DNA of 64,000 nt from Anastatus disparis (lineage: Eukaryota; Arthropoda; Insecta; Hymenoptera; Eupelmidae): NCBI GenBank assembly GCA_017163975.1, contig JAFFSR010000220.1:14402001-14466000 (forward strand), given 5' to 3'. The notes beneath the pieces are model-generated. The model made no database searches, was not told the origin of the DNA, and worked only from the letters and a program-made list of their open reading frames with translations. A program made the position numbers and the translations under genes. Positions 38,112 to 49,217 of this stretch are shown here, piece by piece (within the stretch, counting starts at the first letter, position 1; the number at the start of each line of letters is the position of its first letter).

Positions 38112-40266
38112 GTTCGAAAAGTAAAGTAAAGAATAAAGTGGATTGAAAGAAAAAGAAAAAGTTTGATGAGATATCATGGACACTTCTTTATTCTCCTAAT
38201 GAAAAAAGATGCCATTTCTGTAATTAACCGATAGATAAGAAATTATTTATTTAGAAATGAAAGCGATCGTTTAATTAATTAAAAAAATTGTTTTTCTCTT
38301 ATTTTTTCGAAAACATAAACAAACAGTTTTTTAATTTAAATGGAGCGAAGAAAGCAAGAAAAGAGAAAAAAAAGTTGCAAGCTCGGGTTAAATTAAAATG
38401 AAATTGACGCTCGACACAGTTAATAATTAATATTCATACTTATAATCTGAGGCCCCGGTTGCATGCGCGTTATCTAATTATAATATTAAATTTAACGTGA
38501 TAATAGCCTTTTCCTTCATGCTTGTGTGTCACTTTACGTGAAATTCGATTAATTAAACACCGCGTGCACTATTATACCATACATAAACCCATAAGCATCG
38601 GCGCAGCAAAAAAGAAAGAGAGAAAGAAGAAGAAAAAAAAGATGCATACACAACGCACATTACTCCGAATGAAAGGAGAGAAAGATATGTGTTTTCTGTT
38701 TTAAAACTGTTAGAAACTTAATTAGGCTTTGTTGTTTTTTTCTTCTGCTTTATACTTTGTTGCTATCCTTTATGCTTGCCTCTGGGGATGTACCGGAAAA
38801 TTTGCTTCTTTTCAAAAGAGCGCATAATGAAGCACGCGAATAAAAAGAGCTTAAAAACACGCGAAAATTTTCTTTCTCTCTTTCTCTATCCCTCTAGCCC
38901 CATGGAATTTTCTAGGCATGGAAATAATAATGCAAGCACGACGAGAAAAAAAATGAGATAATGTCAAGTTTATTATAATGATTTACTTGGTATAAATTTT
39001 TTTTCATTTTCTAAATGGCTTTGTGTATAATATAATAGATATTACGTTTTGCAATAGATATCATCTATAGCGTTTTAAATTGCCATTATGTTCGGTATAA
39101 AATTGTTGTTGAGAAAATTATGATGTTTATTTTTCATGGTATTAATATATAATCTCGAGCTTTATTGTTTTTTATTCATGTTTTTATTAACGTGCAATTA
39201 TTTATGAATTTTACAACATTGTTGAAAACGGAAATTTGTTAGGTGAAAATTTAAATGTAACTTAATAATGATTCGTGTCGATCTTCGAAATAGTCGCATT
39301 TATGGGATTAAATTTTAAGGTGTGGATTAAAAATAAAAAAATTCTGAATAGGTAAAGTTGCGACGTGCCACGTAAGTCTAAAAAGGTTAAATTATGGATG
39401 TCATGAGAAAATTTTTATTGAATAAAAAGAATCTTCCACGCCTCTTTTTTTATTTAAAGAATTTTCATGCAGACGAAAAAAATGAAGCCATCATTCACTT
39501 AGATTTGACATTTTATGAAATATCTATTCAAAAAAATAGTAAATTGAAAAATGTCACGAGAAAAAATGCAATTTTTCGCAAATTTTTTTCTTTCATTTAC
39601 TTAAGTTATTCGTCGCGGTAATTTTTTTAACATTATTATTTAACATAAATTATTAAATTTCTAAAGATAATTTTTAAATAGAACATAATTTCGCTAAATG
39701 TTGAATTAAAAAAAAAATTTTTTCAAATCAAGCGCAGTAAGACTAAAGAAAAATTACGTGATATGAATAGATTCTAATTTTTTTGCAAGATAATTCACAA
39801 TTTTTCTATTTACTATAATTTGCTCTATCTGAGAGCGTGAAAAAATTTCCACGAATAGTCATCATAATTATTTGAGTTTCAAATATATCAAAGTTACTAC
39901 TCTAGGGTAGATTAAATTTTACATTTTTCATGAACTTTAAACTTTTAACACTTTATTTCTTATGTCTTTTTATAAATTTGAAGGGCAAACTTCTTGCTTT
40001 TTTGATAATATAATTACGTTGTATCATTCGTAATATTTTCCAGTCCACTATAATCAACTTGAGAAATGTACATTAATCTTAAACTTGTGAGAAAAAACGA
40101 CGGAGAATAAATCACCTGAGCCGTAAATATATGTTGTCCAAAAATAAAAGTGGCAATTTAGAGTAATAACAGTTTAAATATAAATTGTTTTGTATTAAAT
40201 TACAGATACAGAAATAGCAAAGCTTATTGAAGACCAATTTGTTACACTTTTAAAAGTTGATACTTA

Positions 40267-40739
40267 AAGAAAATATTTCTATAATAATTACCATGCAAAT
40301 CTCAGTAATCCTGCGACGCGATGAGTTTCTACACTCTTTTACAGATACTCTTTTTAATTAATCTTATGTGACACGAAAATATTTATTACACTGATTATAA
40401 ATTTTATCTTTACACCAAGAAAAAAATGGCTAATAACTATAACAAGAAATCAATAAAAATTTGTGAGTATATTAAGTAATTTGTATTATTGTATCTGGGT
40501 GATTTCGATTGTACTCCAGTATAAAATTTATTCCAAAGTCAATTAAAAAAGTTCTGTTGATTCTCATTTAATCACTGATTACAAATTCATAAACGGTAAT
40601 TTCTAAATTATCATTCTTATAATTTTTATAACGATGCCTACTAAATATTCTCTCACTTGTACTTCATCTCAAAATTATTAATGATCAAGATAATCTTCCA
40701 AATGACTTTCATTGTAATTTCTGTGAAGATTTTTTCTCT
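40267..40739 (+). repeat. old dispersed repeat, copy 2
   Basis: This is the counterpart of 288-651, in the same orientation and with the blocks in the same order, separated by extra sequence in the middle. The region just downstream (40790-41242) is unusually rich in mixed-composition sequence and may belong to the same element, but no protein family is recognisable there. Confidence 0.5.
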
Positions 40740-42472
40740 AATTACAAATATGTTAAATATTTTTTGATTATTCATAAAATTGGAAATGACTTTACGTGCC
40801 CCAACTTATAAGTTATTTCAACAAACTCGTCCTTTTGTCCTTGACATTGCATAATTTGTGTAATATTAGTTTTTTCAAATATTTCTCGTGCCTAACGTAC
40901 CTAACTGCAAAGGGAATCGGTATGCTGCATTCTAATAGCATATATCCTTGCCGCAAAGCTACTGACCTCACATACAACGCGAAATAATGTCGGTCAACAT
41001 CCCTTTAAACTATCTCGATTCAAATGACTGATCCCAAAGGGCCTATCTTCCTCCTAACTCTAGGGCAGATTGAATTTCTTGATACCTCTCACTCTCTCCC
41101 TCTGCGCTGTTTACTACATACCTTCCAAAGACCAGGTCCTACCTCAATATTACGCCTTTGTGTTGCACTTCCCACATATTTTTTCATTCCTTTGAATGAT
41201 TCAAATTGGCCAATTCGAATACTAAAACTAAAGCTTACCTAATAATTGTAATGTAAATAAACGGTCTTAATTTAAATTCATCAAGAAAAATTCCTCTAAA
41301 CTTTTGCAACTTTAAAATAAAACTGTTCCAAATTAAACTTTATCATAAAAGTTATTTTTTCTGAAGTTCTTTAAGTTTTATTAGTAAACACAACTTGTGA
41401 TAAATTACGCACAAAAATCCTTTTTTTAGAAGCAATTTTTCGAAACGATAATTTTAAATTAACTGTAGCATTCATTGATTAAAAATGTAAATATAGGTCT
41501 TCCAAAGATAATTAAATTGTAAATTTTTGAAAAGCTCCAATAGCTAAGCAATTTATTAGCAAAAGAAAAGTGCTTTCTGCTCCATATAGATTTAATTTGA
41601 AGTAGCAACACGGGGTCAACAAAGAAAGATATCTTGCAAAGAACGAAAAAAAAGAAGAAGAAAAAAAAATAACACAACAGAAAAACTATGCTGGTTGCAG
41701 CGTGTGTTGTTCGCGTCACGGCTCAATGCCACATTTGGCCTGAAAAAAAGATGAGCCAGCACAATTACTTGAAGCAGCAGTAGCAGCAGCAGTTCTAGGC
41801 ACCGAAAATGCACCGAGAGCGTATTTCCCAAGGGTGTGATTCGACATTACACTAGCAAAAGTCTATGTATGTGTGTGTAATTCTTTTTCCTATGCGCAGG
41901 ACATTCAATGCTATACAATCTCATTTTCTCCTTTAACATGAGTTCTCTTTTCTCTTTCGCTTTTGGAGGGTAAATGTGAGAGGCTCTGGTATGTGTGCAT
42001 GAAATGCAGTAATATTATTCCATGTGCCAAGTTTCCAACCTGAGAAAGAGGGATGATGAAATTGCAAATTGAATTTTTACAGAGCGACCGCTTTTCCCAC
42101 TTGTAGAAGGTGCAAATTCCAATTTTCAATTTTGTGACGTTTGTCGTTAGTCAGGTTATGTAAGCCAAGTAATTTAAGGTTTAATTTTCATCTTTTGCTC
42201 TTATTTCTCATTGTTCGTTTAATTAATAAGGCTGAAATCAATTTTGCGCCATGACGTATTTCATCTTGTATTTGATATTAGAAAAAAAAACGAGTTTTCC
42301 CATCATATAAATTAAATATCTGAAGTTTCACGCTTACATTAATCTAAATGTTTATTTGTATGATGATTTATTCATGAAAATCTCAAATGTAATTTACTGC
42401 TGGTAACATGCGAACATGTCCCTTTTTACTTTATATGAATAAACGATGCTTTTTGAAATAACTCAAAATCTG

Positions 42473-42487
42473 GGGTCTATCAGACCC
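42473..42487. repeat. GGGTCTATCAGACCC palindrome
   Basis: A 15-bp palindrome of the same general type as those at 14074-14313. It may be the end of a decayed DNA transposon. No partner end was found. Confidence 0.3.
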
Positions 42488-42852
42488 TTATAAAATGATT
42501 GTCTGCTATTCATCTTAATCTCAAATTCCACAATATTCCATTGTCGTAAAGATTTGTCCAACAAAAGCATTAGCGGCTACAAATTTGATAGATTTACAAG
42601 TTATTTAAACGTAACAGGTGTTCCGAGGAACAAGAAAAACGATGCGTAAAAACAAGTAACTGCATGAATAATTATGAAATCGGTAAAATTTGTGAGCCTG
42701 AAGACAAAAAAAAACGTTACTGTTACGCAATAATATAACGTACCTCTCTTATACCGACAGACAGTCAGTCAAGTCAATCAGACGAGCAGTGAAGCAAAGC
42801 TTTAAAAGCACTTTTGGCCTTATGCCATGTACCATGTCATCACTACTCCTAG

Positions 42853-42866
42853 CACACACACACACA
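42853..42866 (+). repeat. CA tract followed by CT tract
   Basis: Seven or more CA units lead directly into CTCTCTCTCTTTCTCTC in the transcript sense, about 920 nt upstream of exon C. The combination of a CA tract and a pyrimidine tract is a typical binding landscape for hnRNP L and PTB proteins. That role is inferred only. Confidence 0.6.
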
Positions 42867-43780
42867 CTCTCTCTCTTTCTCTCCATAGTCTATAAGGTTA
42901 GAATATCGTTTCTATCGTTATAGCTTATAACAGACTATACAGGTAAATACGAATAACTCGCTCCTTATTGACCATTATCAAAGATAAAGATAAAATGTTT
43001 GCTTTTTTTTTGCCCATTCCTTTTGATCTGGTACAATTACAAAGATTCTTTTTTAAATGTTTGTTTAAAACTTGGTTTACGGAAAATTTATTTATTCTTT
43101 GATCTGTTGGTAACTTAATTTTAAAAATGGTTCTGGATATTGTAATTTCAATACAGCTAAAGTTTATTATTAAATTTACAATAATGAAAAATATTCAGAT
43201 AAATAAGAACAAAGGATTACAATAAATTTTACTGGATGTCTGCAATGTAAATTATTCAGTAATCCAATATTAACAATGTAGTGACCAATTAATATCCTTT
43301 GTTACACATTTATTTTTATAAAAGTGATTTATGATAAAAAATTAATTACATGAAAATTCTATTGTTTTCCATTCCTTGTGCTACAAAGCTTTTGCAATAA
43401 TATTCAAAATTCAATTTATATTTTTGTTTGAAGAAAATTTATAAAGGTTATATTCAAGAACAAAATCAAACTAATATAGAAAAAGAAAGAAAAGTAAAAA
43501 AAAACGATATTTCTGGTTTCCATATTTGCATCGTTTGAGCGAAGCAAAAAAAAAAATAAAATTTGAGCAAAGAAAAATCTGACGTGTAGCCTTATACAGC
43601 ATAAGAAAAGAAGAAATACTTTTAAAAGTTTAGAATGAATCTGAGGAAAAGTTCTTCTTTACTCATGCATATACGATTTCACGTCAAGCCAAAAACGTAC
43701 TTCAAGCACGTACAATGCATACATTAAACTTTAACGTGAATTTTAACTTTTATTTTATTTTTTTTCTCTACTTGTTACAG

Positions 43781-43866
43781 GAAGTCTTGCATGCGATCAG
43801 CCACCAGAGTGGACAAGTACAACGTATCGTTATCTTCAAGAAAAATGGCGTTCAAGCCATGGTCGA
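43781..43866 (+). CDS. sm: hnRNP L exon C: RRM2 helix 1 to RNP1-equivalent strand
   Basis: This 86-nt exon follows a strong T-rich acceptor ending CTTGTTACAG. It enters in phase 0 directly after exon B's ITV and ends two bases into a Glu codon. The peptide runs EVLHAIS then GQVQRIVIFKKNGVQAMV, closely matching the hnRNP L RRM2 family pattern (V-Q-R-I-V-I-F-x-K-N-G-V-Q-A-M-V-E-F). There is no GT donor near the end of the conserved peptide. Instead the exon ends at GTCGA/ATATCCTT, a minor-spliceosome AT-AC donor. If the intron is retained, the frame reads on for about ten unrelated codons to a stop at 43898-43900, truncating the protein inside RRM2. Confidence 0.93.
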
Positions 43867-43876
43867 ATATCCTTTT
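43867..43876 (+). promoter_or_regulatory. sm: U12-type 5' splice site (ATATCCTTTT)
   Basis: A perfect match to the AT-AC minor intron donor core ATATCCTT, directly after GTCGA of exon C. Confidence 0.93.
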
Positions 43877-44300
43877 TTATACAACTTCACAGTGATTTAA
43901 TATCTTTTTTTTTTCTTCAACTTTAAATACTTTATTTTATACTTTTAAGACACTTTTTCCAATAGTCCATTTAACTTGCGTATCATTTTTTAAAGGTTTA
44001 TGCGATTTTAGATTTATTGAGCAAAATACTTATTCTGAGTTATCTTTTTATTTTAACTTTCTTCTTAAAAAATAATGTATTTATTTTAAATTTTATAGAG
44101 TTATTTCTAAAAATATTTATTTTCTAAATTTAAAAAAAAAATGAAAAATTGCGTGGCGCTTAGTTTAAAATTAGCCATCCAAATAGCTTATAGTTTTATC
44201 CGTTCCATTCGTATTTATTTTTGTCAATTTTTGCATTTCGGCAAAAATTAATGTAATTTACGAATAGTTTTAAATACAAGTTAAAATTCATGACGTGCCG

Positions 44301-44408
44301 CAATAGTAGAAAATCATAAGTACACGTCTTTTCATATGAGGACACATGTACTTGTGACTTATATCCTCATTGTACAAGGACACGTGTACCTATATGTGTT
44401 CTACTATT
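44301..44408. repeat. inverted-repeat region inside the U12 intron
   Basis: CAATAGTAGAA (44301-44311) is matched by the inverted TTCTACTATT (44399-44408). Between them are complementary stretches around TACACGT/ACGTGTA. It may be a decayed foldback element. If folded, it would bring the donor and branch site closer together. Confidence 0.45.
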
Positions 44409-44883
44409 ATAACTTGCGTATTGGGTAAAATTTGAAATTGGACACGCAATCGGCAATCCTTTTGTCAATAACGTAACCTAAAAAAATATTACTTTGTTTA
44501 AATTAATAGATTCGAATCCTACTTTCAATATTAATTTATCTTTCTAAGTTTTAAAGTCAAATTGAGATTTTTTAAATTTAAAATTGGTTAAAAATTTTAA
44601 GTTTGTGCCTGAAACCAGGTCAATAATGTATTAATATAATTATCGCATTAATCCGTAATCATCGTTTTATAATTCTGTCCAAATAGTGTTCCCAATTTAA
44701 AATTTGTCCCACTACGACGTATTTTACCTTAATTAACGTTACCTCATTTCCGACTTTTTTTTTAAATTTTACTAGAATCGGTACTAAACTTAATTAATTA
44801 GTATTTTTTTTTCTTTTTTAATCTTCAAAAATATCGTATCTTGGTATTTTCAATTTTTTTTTTTCCGAAAAAAATTCGAGAGA

Positions 44884-44909
44884 TCCTTAACTGCAATTTT
44901 CGAAATTAC
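44884..44909 (+). promoter_or_regulatory. sm: U12-type branch site and AC 3' splice site
   Basis: TCCTTAAC (44884-44891) is followed by a short spacer without a long polypyrimidine tract and ends in TTAC at 44909. These are the hallmarks of a minor-class 3' end. Confidence 0.9.
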
Positions 44910-45006
44910 GTTTGACTCGGTGGAGTCCGCAACCAGGGCGAAAGAAGCTCTTCACGGTGCAGACATATATTCAGGCTGCTGCACGTTAAAGATCGACTTC
45001 GCTAAG
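44910..45006 (+). CDS. sm: hnRNP L exon D: C-terminal part of RRM2
   Basis: This 97-nt exon supplies the third base of the Glu codon, then 32 codons, ending in phase 0 at AAG/GTAAGC. The peptide begins FDSVESATRAKEALHGADIY and ends in SGCCTLKIDFAK. This is strongly characteristic of hnRNP L RRM2 (vertebrate counterpart: F-D-S-V-x-S-A-x-R-A-K, G-A-D-I-Y-S-G-C-C-T-L-K-I, then AKP). In the family the next residues begin with Pro and lead to the link to RRM3. No such exon is seen before the right edge, so the following intron is longer than 18.9 kb. Confidence 0.94.
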
Positions 45007-46090
45007 GTAAGCAATCATTATTTCTTATTTAGAAATATCAATGATATTTATTTTCTTTTTAATTGATGGTTTAGAAATATTATTAATTCATAAACTTTTT
45101 ACGTTTGTGTATTTTCAAGAGAGTTGTACTCCAAAGAGAATTGTTAATGAGGAATAATTGAAAATTAAAAGAAGGCTACATAAACATCTTATAATTACTT
45201 AATTAAACTTTTAAAAGTCTACAGAACTTGGAATAAGATATTAACATTCATAGTTTCGTATATTTAAGTTAGTGTTTTACAGAGTTGTATTTTCTTTGAA
45301 TCATTAATGATAAAATATTTAATTGTTATTGATTTCATAAAAGAGAATTTAAGATATATTTATTAATTTTTTAATTATCTGTTAGGCTCAACTATACATG
45401 AAAAAATTAATAATAGAATTAGATATATTCATAGTACAGACTATAGTGAAATGAATTTGACTAACTTAGTTACTATACAACTCCCTTGAAACATCATGTA
45501 TCAAAATTCATAAATATTTAAAATCTTTATATTTTTATCAGTATTTTAAATTCTACGCTGCGTCTAAGCATTGTATTTTATTTAAAATAAAAAGATGCGC
45601 ACTAAAATTTGAATATTTCCCACTTTTCCCGGAAAATTTTTGCAAATTCTACGCATTTGTACAACTGTAAGCTTACAAACACTACACTTTTAAGAATACT
45701 AGAGTAGCTTTGCTCTTTTGGATTATGGTAATGCATTCTAAATTCAAATTTTTAAAAATAAATATAGAAAAGTTTTTAGTTTTACAAAAAAGTTCTTTTT
45801 TGTTCTTAATTTGATAACGGTTAGAATCAATTTGCCCATTTTGCTGATAGCCGCAAATTTTTAATACGACCCAAAATATCCATTAGCAACAGGTTACTGC
45901 GATTTTTAAATATTTGATTGGTAATACGCTATTCTTTTTTATATCTTATTCTTTGTGAAGAGAGTGAGAATTTTAAGAAGCAATATAAAGACAAAGTAAA
46001 CTTTTAAAAATCTTTTTTTTCTCTCTCTTCATGCTAGGCTAATGGTTAAAGTGAGTAAAAACATTCCGTACTTTAAAACTGAAAAACTTA

Positions 46091-46284
46091 ATTTTATTTA
46101 ACGTCGCTGTATTTACGCTATCATTAAGATGCTAATTAACAACGAAAGTCCTCAGTGCGTTTGTGAACAAAGCACGTGTAACGTACAGTGGTGCTTATAT
46201 TAACCAGTCGTCGAGAGCGAGATTCAAACTCGGGAGCTCGAGATTCTGAATCCATCGATCTACCGACTGAACCACTGACGACCT
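46091..46284 (-). mobile_element. tRNA-derived SINE copy 3
   Basis: A full-length copy on the minus strand, diverged from the others. The head (right end) keeps the A-box-like region and a B-box-like region with changes (plus strand GAGATTCAAAC). The body shares GTTTGTGAACAAAGCAC with the other copies. The tail stem is broken on one side (CGTCGCTG against AACAACG). No clear target duplication was found. Confidence 0.85.
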
Positions 46285-49197
46285 CAAGTATACCGTTTTC
46301 AATTTAACGTTAAATTACAAGTTTTTAGTATAATCGTTATATTTTCATTGTAAATGCAAATCATCGGAATAATTTCCATTCTATATAACGCAACTTTTCA
46401 ATATGCGAATATGAAATTTCCAATTTAACTTGCAACTTCGAGGAACGCTTGGCGCAGTGTAGTACCCATAGAAATTAAACTTAAAATTACAAAGTGGAGG
46501 AAAAATTTGAATAGCAAAAAATAAAAGTACCCAAAAGATAAAAAAAAAAAATGTTTAAAAAATTCAATTCCTTAGTATGCTAACCTACATTTTGTATACA
46601 ATATAACAAGGATCTATATACATATAAAAGCTCGTGAAAGATAGATATAGAAAACAAAAGTAAAGAGGACTTGTGTGTAGCATCTCTAATGAATTTTGGT
46701 AGAAAGGAAGCTCTATCTATCTCCCTTTTCAAGATCGTATAAATAGAGTTGAGTAAAGTGAGTAAGAGAGATAGATAGTGGAAAGCATAGGTAAAAGGCG
46801 TTTGAAACTTGAATGAGGAGAATCTTGAATGCTCGCTTCTATTATTGCGTCCCAATCCCTTGATAAATCTTTACCTCGTTCAATAATGACGATAAGATAG
46901 TTTGTGCTCTTGATATGTCGATTGATTAAATGCTATTCAATGCTGGGCTGCCTCGTTATTAATGCATTGACGCGTGAGAGATGAAAATTATTGATGCGTC
47001 AGGTCGCCATGATAAAAAGTTGAATTTTACTTTTTTTTTTTTAACAATTCTTTTGATACTTCTTTTTTTCTCTTCTTTTGTAATTGTTTTAATGAATTAT
47101 TCATCGTGACAATAAAAATTAATTAAAGAACATCTTTATTTTGAATGGTGCTTTGCGTTAAAATGAAAAATTTGAATTTTACATCAGAGAATTTTCTTTG
47201 ACGGGAAAATTCAATACTTTGAATTAATATATGAAAAATATTATATTTGTTAAAAAGAAAATTTGTAAATCTGTAACCTACATTTTATCATTCAAATATT
47301 TTGAATGATAAAATAAAATATTATATGCATTTCATTTTAAAAGTGTTTTCGTTACAAAAAGCAGAATAATGGAAACGAAATTTGATTTTTTTTTTGTATC
47401 ATTTTCCGGGATAAAACAATATCGGTGATTTTTTTTATAAATAAACAGCTTTTTTCCAACATTCAATAAAATTTAACAATTTTTTCTCATTTTCCTTCTG
47501 CTATCGACATAATAATAAAAACTTAGTACTTTAATCGAATGTTCGCTGAAAAAAAGAAGAGAAATAAAAAAGAATTTAGAATAGATCGTAAAATGAATTA
47601 AAGGGATAACGAGATTTCAGTCAAAACACGAGGCTTCAGGGATAGAAAAAAAAAGGAAACAAAAGCATACAAGTAAAGAGGTATTTTCTCCCTGAATTTT
47701 CTTCTTTATCATTGTCCATTGTCCTTTCGCGTTTTTGCACTTTCAATTGTTGACAATTGCTTTTATCGCAAAACTACTCTATGTATATATAGTTAATGAA
47801 AAAAAAAAACATTTGCTTTTCTGTATACCTTTTTAACTTCGTTAAATCCAATCTTTTGTTTCTTTTCAATTTTGTTCAACAATTGCTTTGCTATTTCTGT
47901 GCACTTGAAAAGTTCTATTGTAAAAAAAAAGTTAGATTTTTGATAAATTTTTATTTACAAGAACTTTAACCACACTTTTGAAAAAAAAAAAAAAACATTT
48001 TTTATAATAATTATGAAGAAATGAAAAATATTTGATCATTTCAATAAATTTTAACTTTTAGCAGACTCATACAAATCGAAATATCTAAATTCGTCATGAT
48101 TTATGAGAAATGTTTAAATAGCCGGAAAATTTATAAGCTTGTATTGAAATAAACTTAATTTAATGTATAATTTAAATTAAAACTAATTATAAAAGTGTCC
48201 AAAATCGTCTGATTCATCGTTTACATAGATAGAAATTACGTTCGATGAAAGCTTTAACTATTCGACGAATAAAATATAAAAGATGTATCTAAAATTTTGT
48301 TTCAACCTAGTATATTACGAAGACAACATTCTGCTCGTAAAATAACCAATTTTCTTCAAAGCTTTAATTTTCTCGGCTGACGAAACAACGAGCTCGTGCA
48401 AAAAAGTCTCACATTCAGCTATAAAAATAATAAATATCAAATGAAAATGTCAAAATTAAATAAATCACACTTGACAAGCTTTCAAGAAATAAATAAGCTT
48501 TTAAATTTTTTGTTGAATATCAAATAATTAAATTTTAATGAGAACAAATTAATTATATTTTCGGCGCATCCTTTAATTAATAAAAACCGGAAATTCAACA
48601 ACGGAAATATGCGCAAAGAAAGGATATTAATTAAAATATTGCTGCTAATATATTTCTATCGTTATTAGTTTAGTCAGCGACATTAAAAATAGTCGTCAAG
48701 TCAGTGCATATTAGAGGATCACGTGAAGCGTAGGTGGTTGCAAAAAAAAAAACTATTTTTCTCTTCATCGCTTACTCGCTCTCTCTTTTTCACAAATTAA
48801 CGTTTCTTAGTATACCTAATTTAAATTTGGTCAAAACGTTAATGATTCTCACCTTGACATCTTTAATGTATGTCTGCTTCCTTCCTTCTATTGGTTTCAT
48901 TAAGAAATTCATAATAAATCTAAATTCTTATTATCTTTTAATAAAGAATTTAATTATTTTTCCATGCTATAAGATTTTAAAAATACGTTCAAACAGGAAA
49001 GTATTTAGGTTATTTGGTTCACTGAAGTTTCTCTTTTCTTTTTTTTCCCACTTTTTTAAAAAAAGTTGAAGTAAACAAACGCGAATATGTTGGTTAGTGT
49101 GATATTACAGTGCTGAAAATATACTCTTCTCATGCGTACTACCGGGGATGTAGGCTAAACTCGTTGCATGTCAAGTGTATGCTTCAAGTGTGTCACG

Positions 49198-49217
49198 AAA
49201 AAAAAAAAAAAAAAAAA
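49198..49217. repeat. A(20) homopolymer
   Basis: An uninterrupted A run of about 20. No retrogene or element body is recognisable next to it. Confidence 0.8.

Larger units (their letters stand above)
20836..43780 (+). other. sm: hnRNP L 22.9-kb intron between exons B and C
   Basis: A GT-AG intron of 22,945 bp, with donor GTATGT and a long T-rich tract ending CTTGTTACAG. It holds two tRNA-derived SINEs (21477-21642 and 24393-24597), a palindromic TTAA element (30794-31191), a TG/CA hairpin (30252-30297), CA tracts (23080-23091 and 42853-42866), an old dispersed repeat (about 40267-40739) and many GA/CT islands. Between these it is AT-rich with no supported gene. A weak candidate recursive splice site is at 28230/28231. 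Confidence 0.85.
43867..44909 (+). other. sm: minor-class (U12) AT-AC intron
   Basis: The intron is 1043 bp. Its donor ATATCCTTTT matches the U12 AT-AC consensus. TCCTTAAC at 44884-44891 matches the U12 branch-site core, with the likely branch A at 44890 and the 3' splice site AAATTAC at 44909, 19 nt later. Removing exactly this segment joins GTC-GA to G-TTT-GAC, restoring Val-Glu-Phe-Asp as in the hnRNP L family. No GT-AG pair gives the same result. U12 introns are removed slowly by a separate spliceosome containing U11, U12, U4atac and U6atac, so this step may limit expression. An inverted-repeat region lies inside at 44301-44408. Confidence 0.93.

Noticed and set aside
41024..41242. Possible coding remnant (72 codons, plus strand) near the dispersed repeat
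   Set aside because: No protein family recognised and no splice context. It could be an old transposon piece but cannot be supported.
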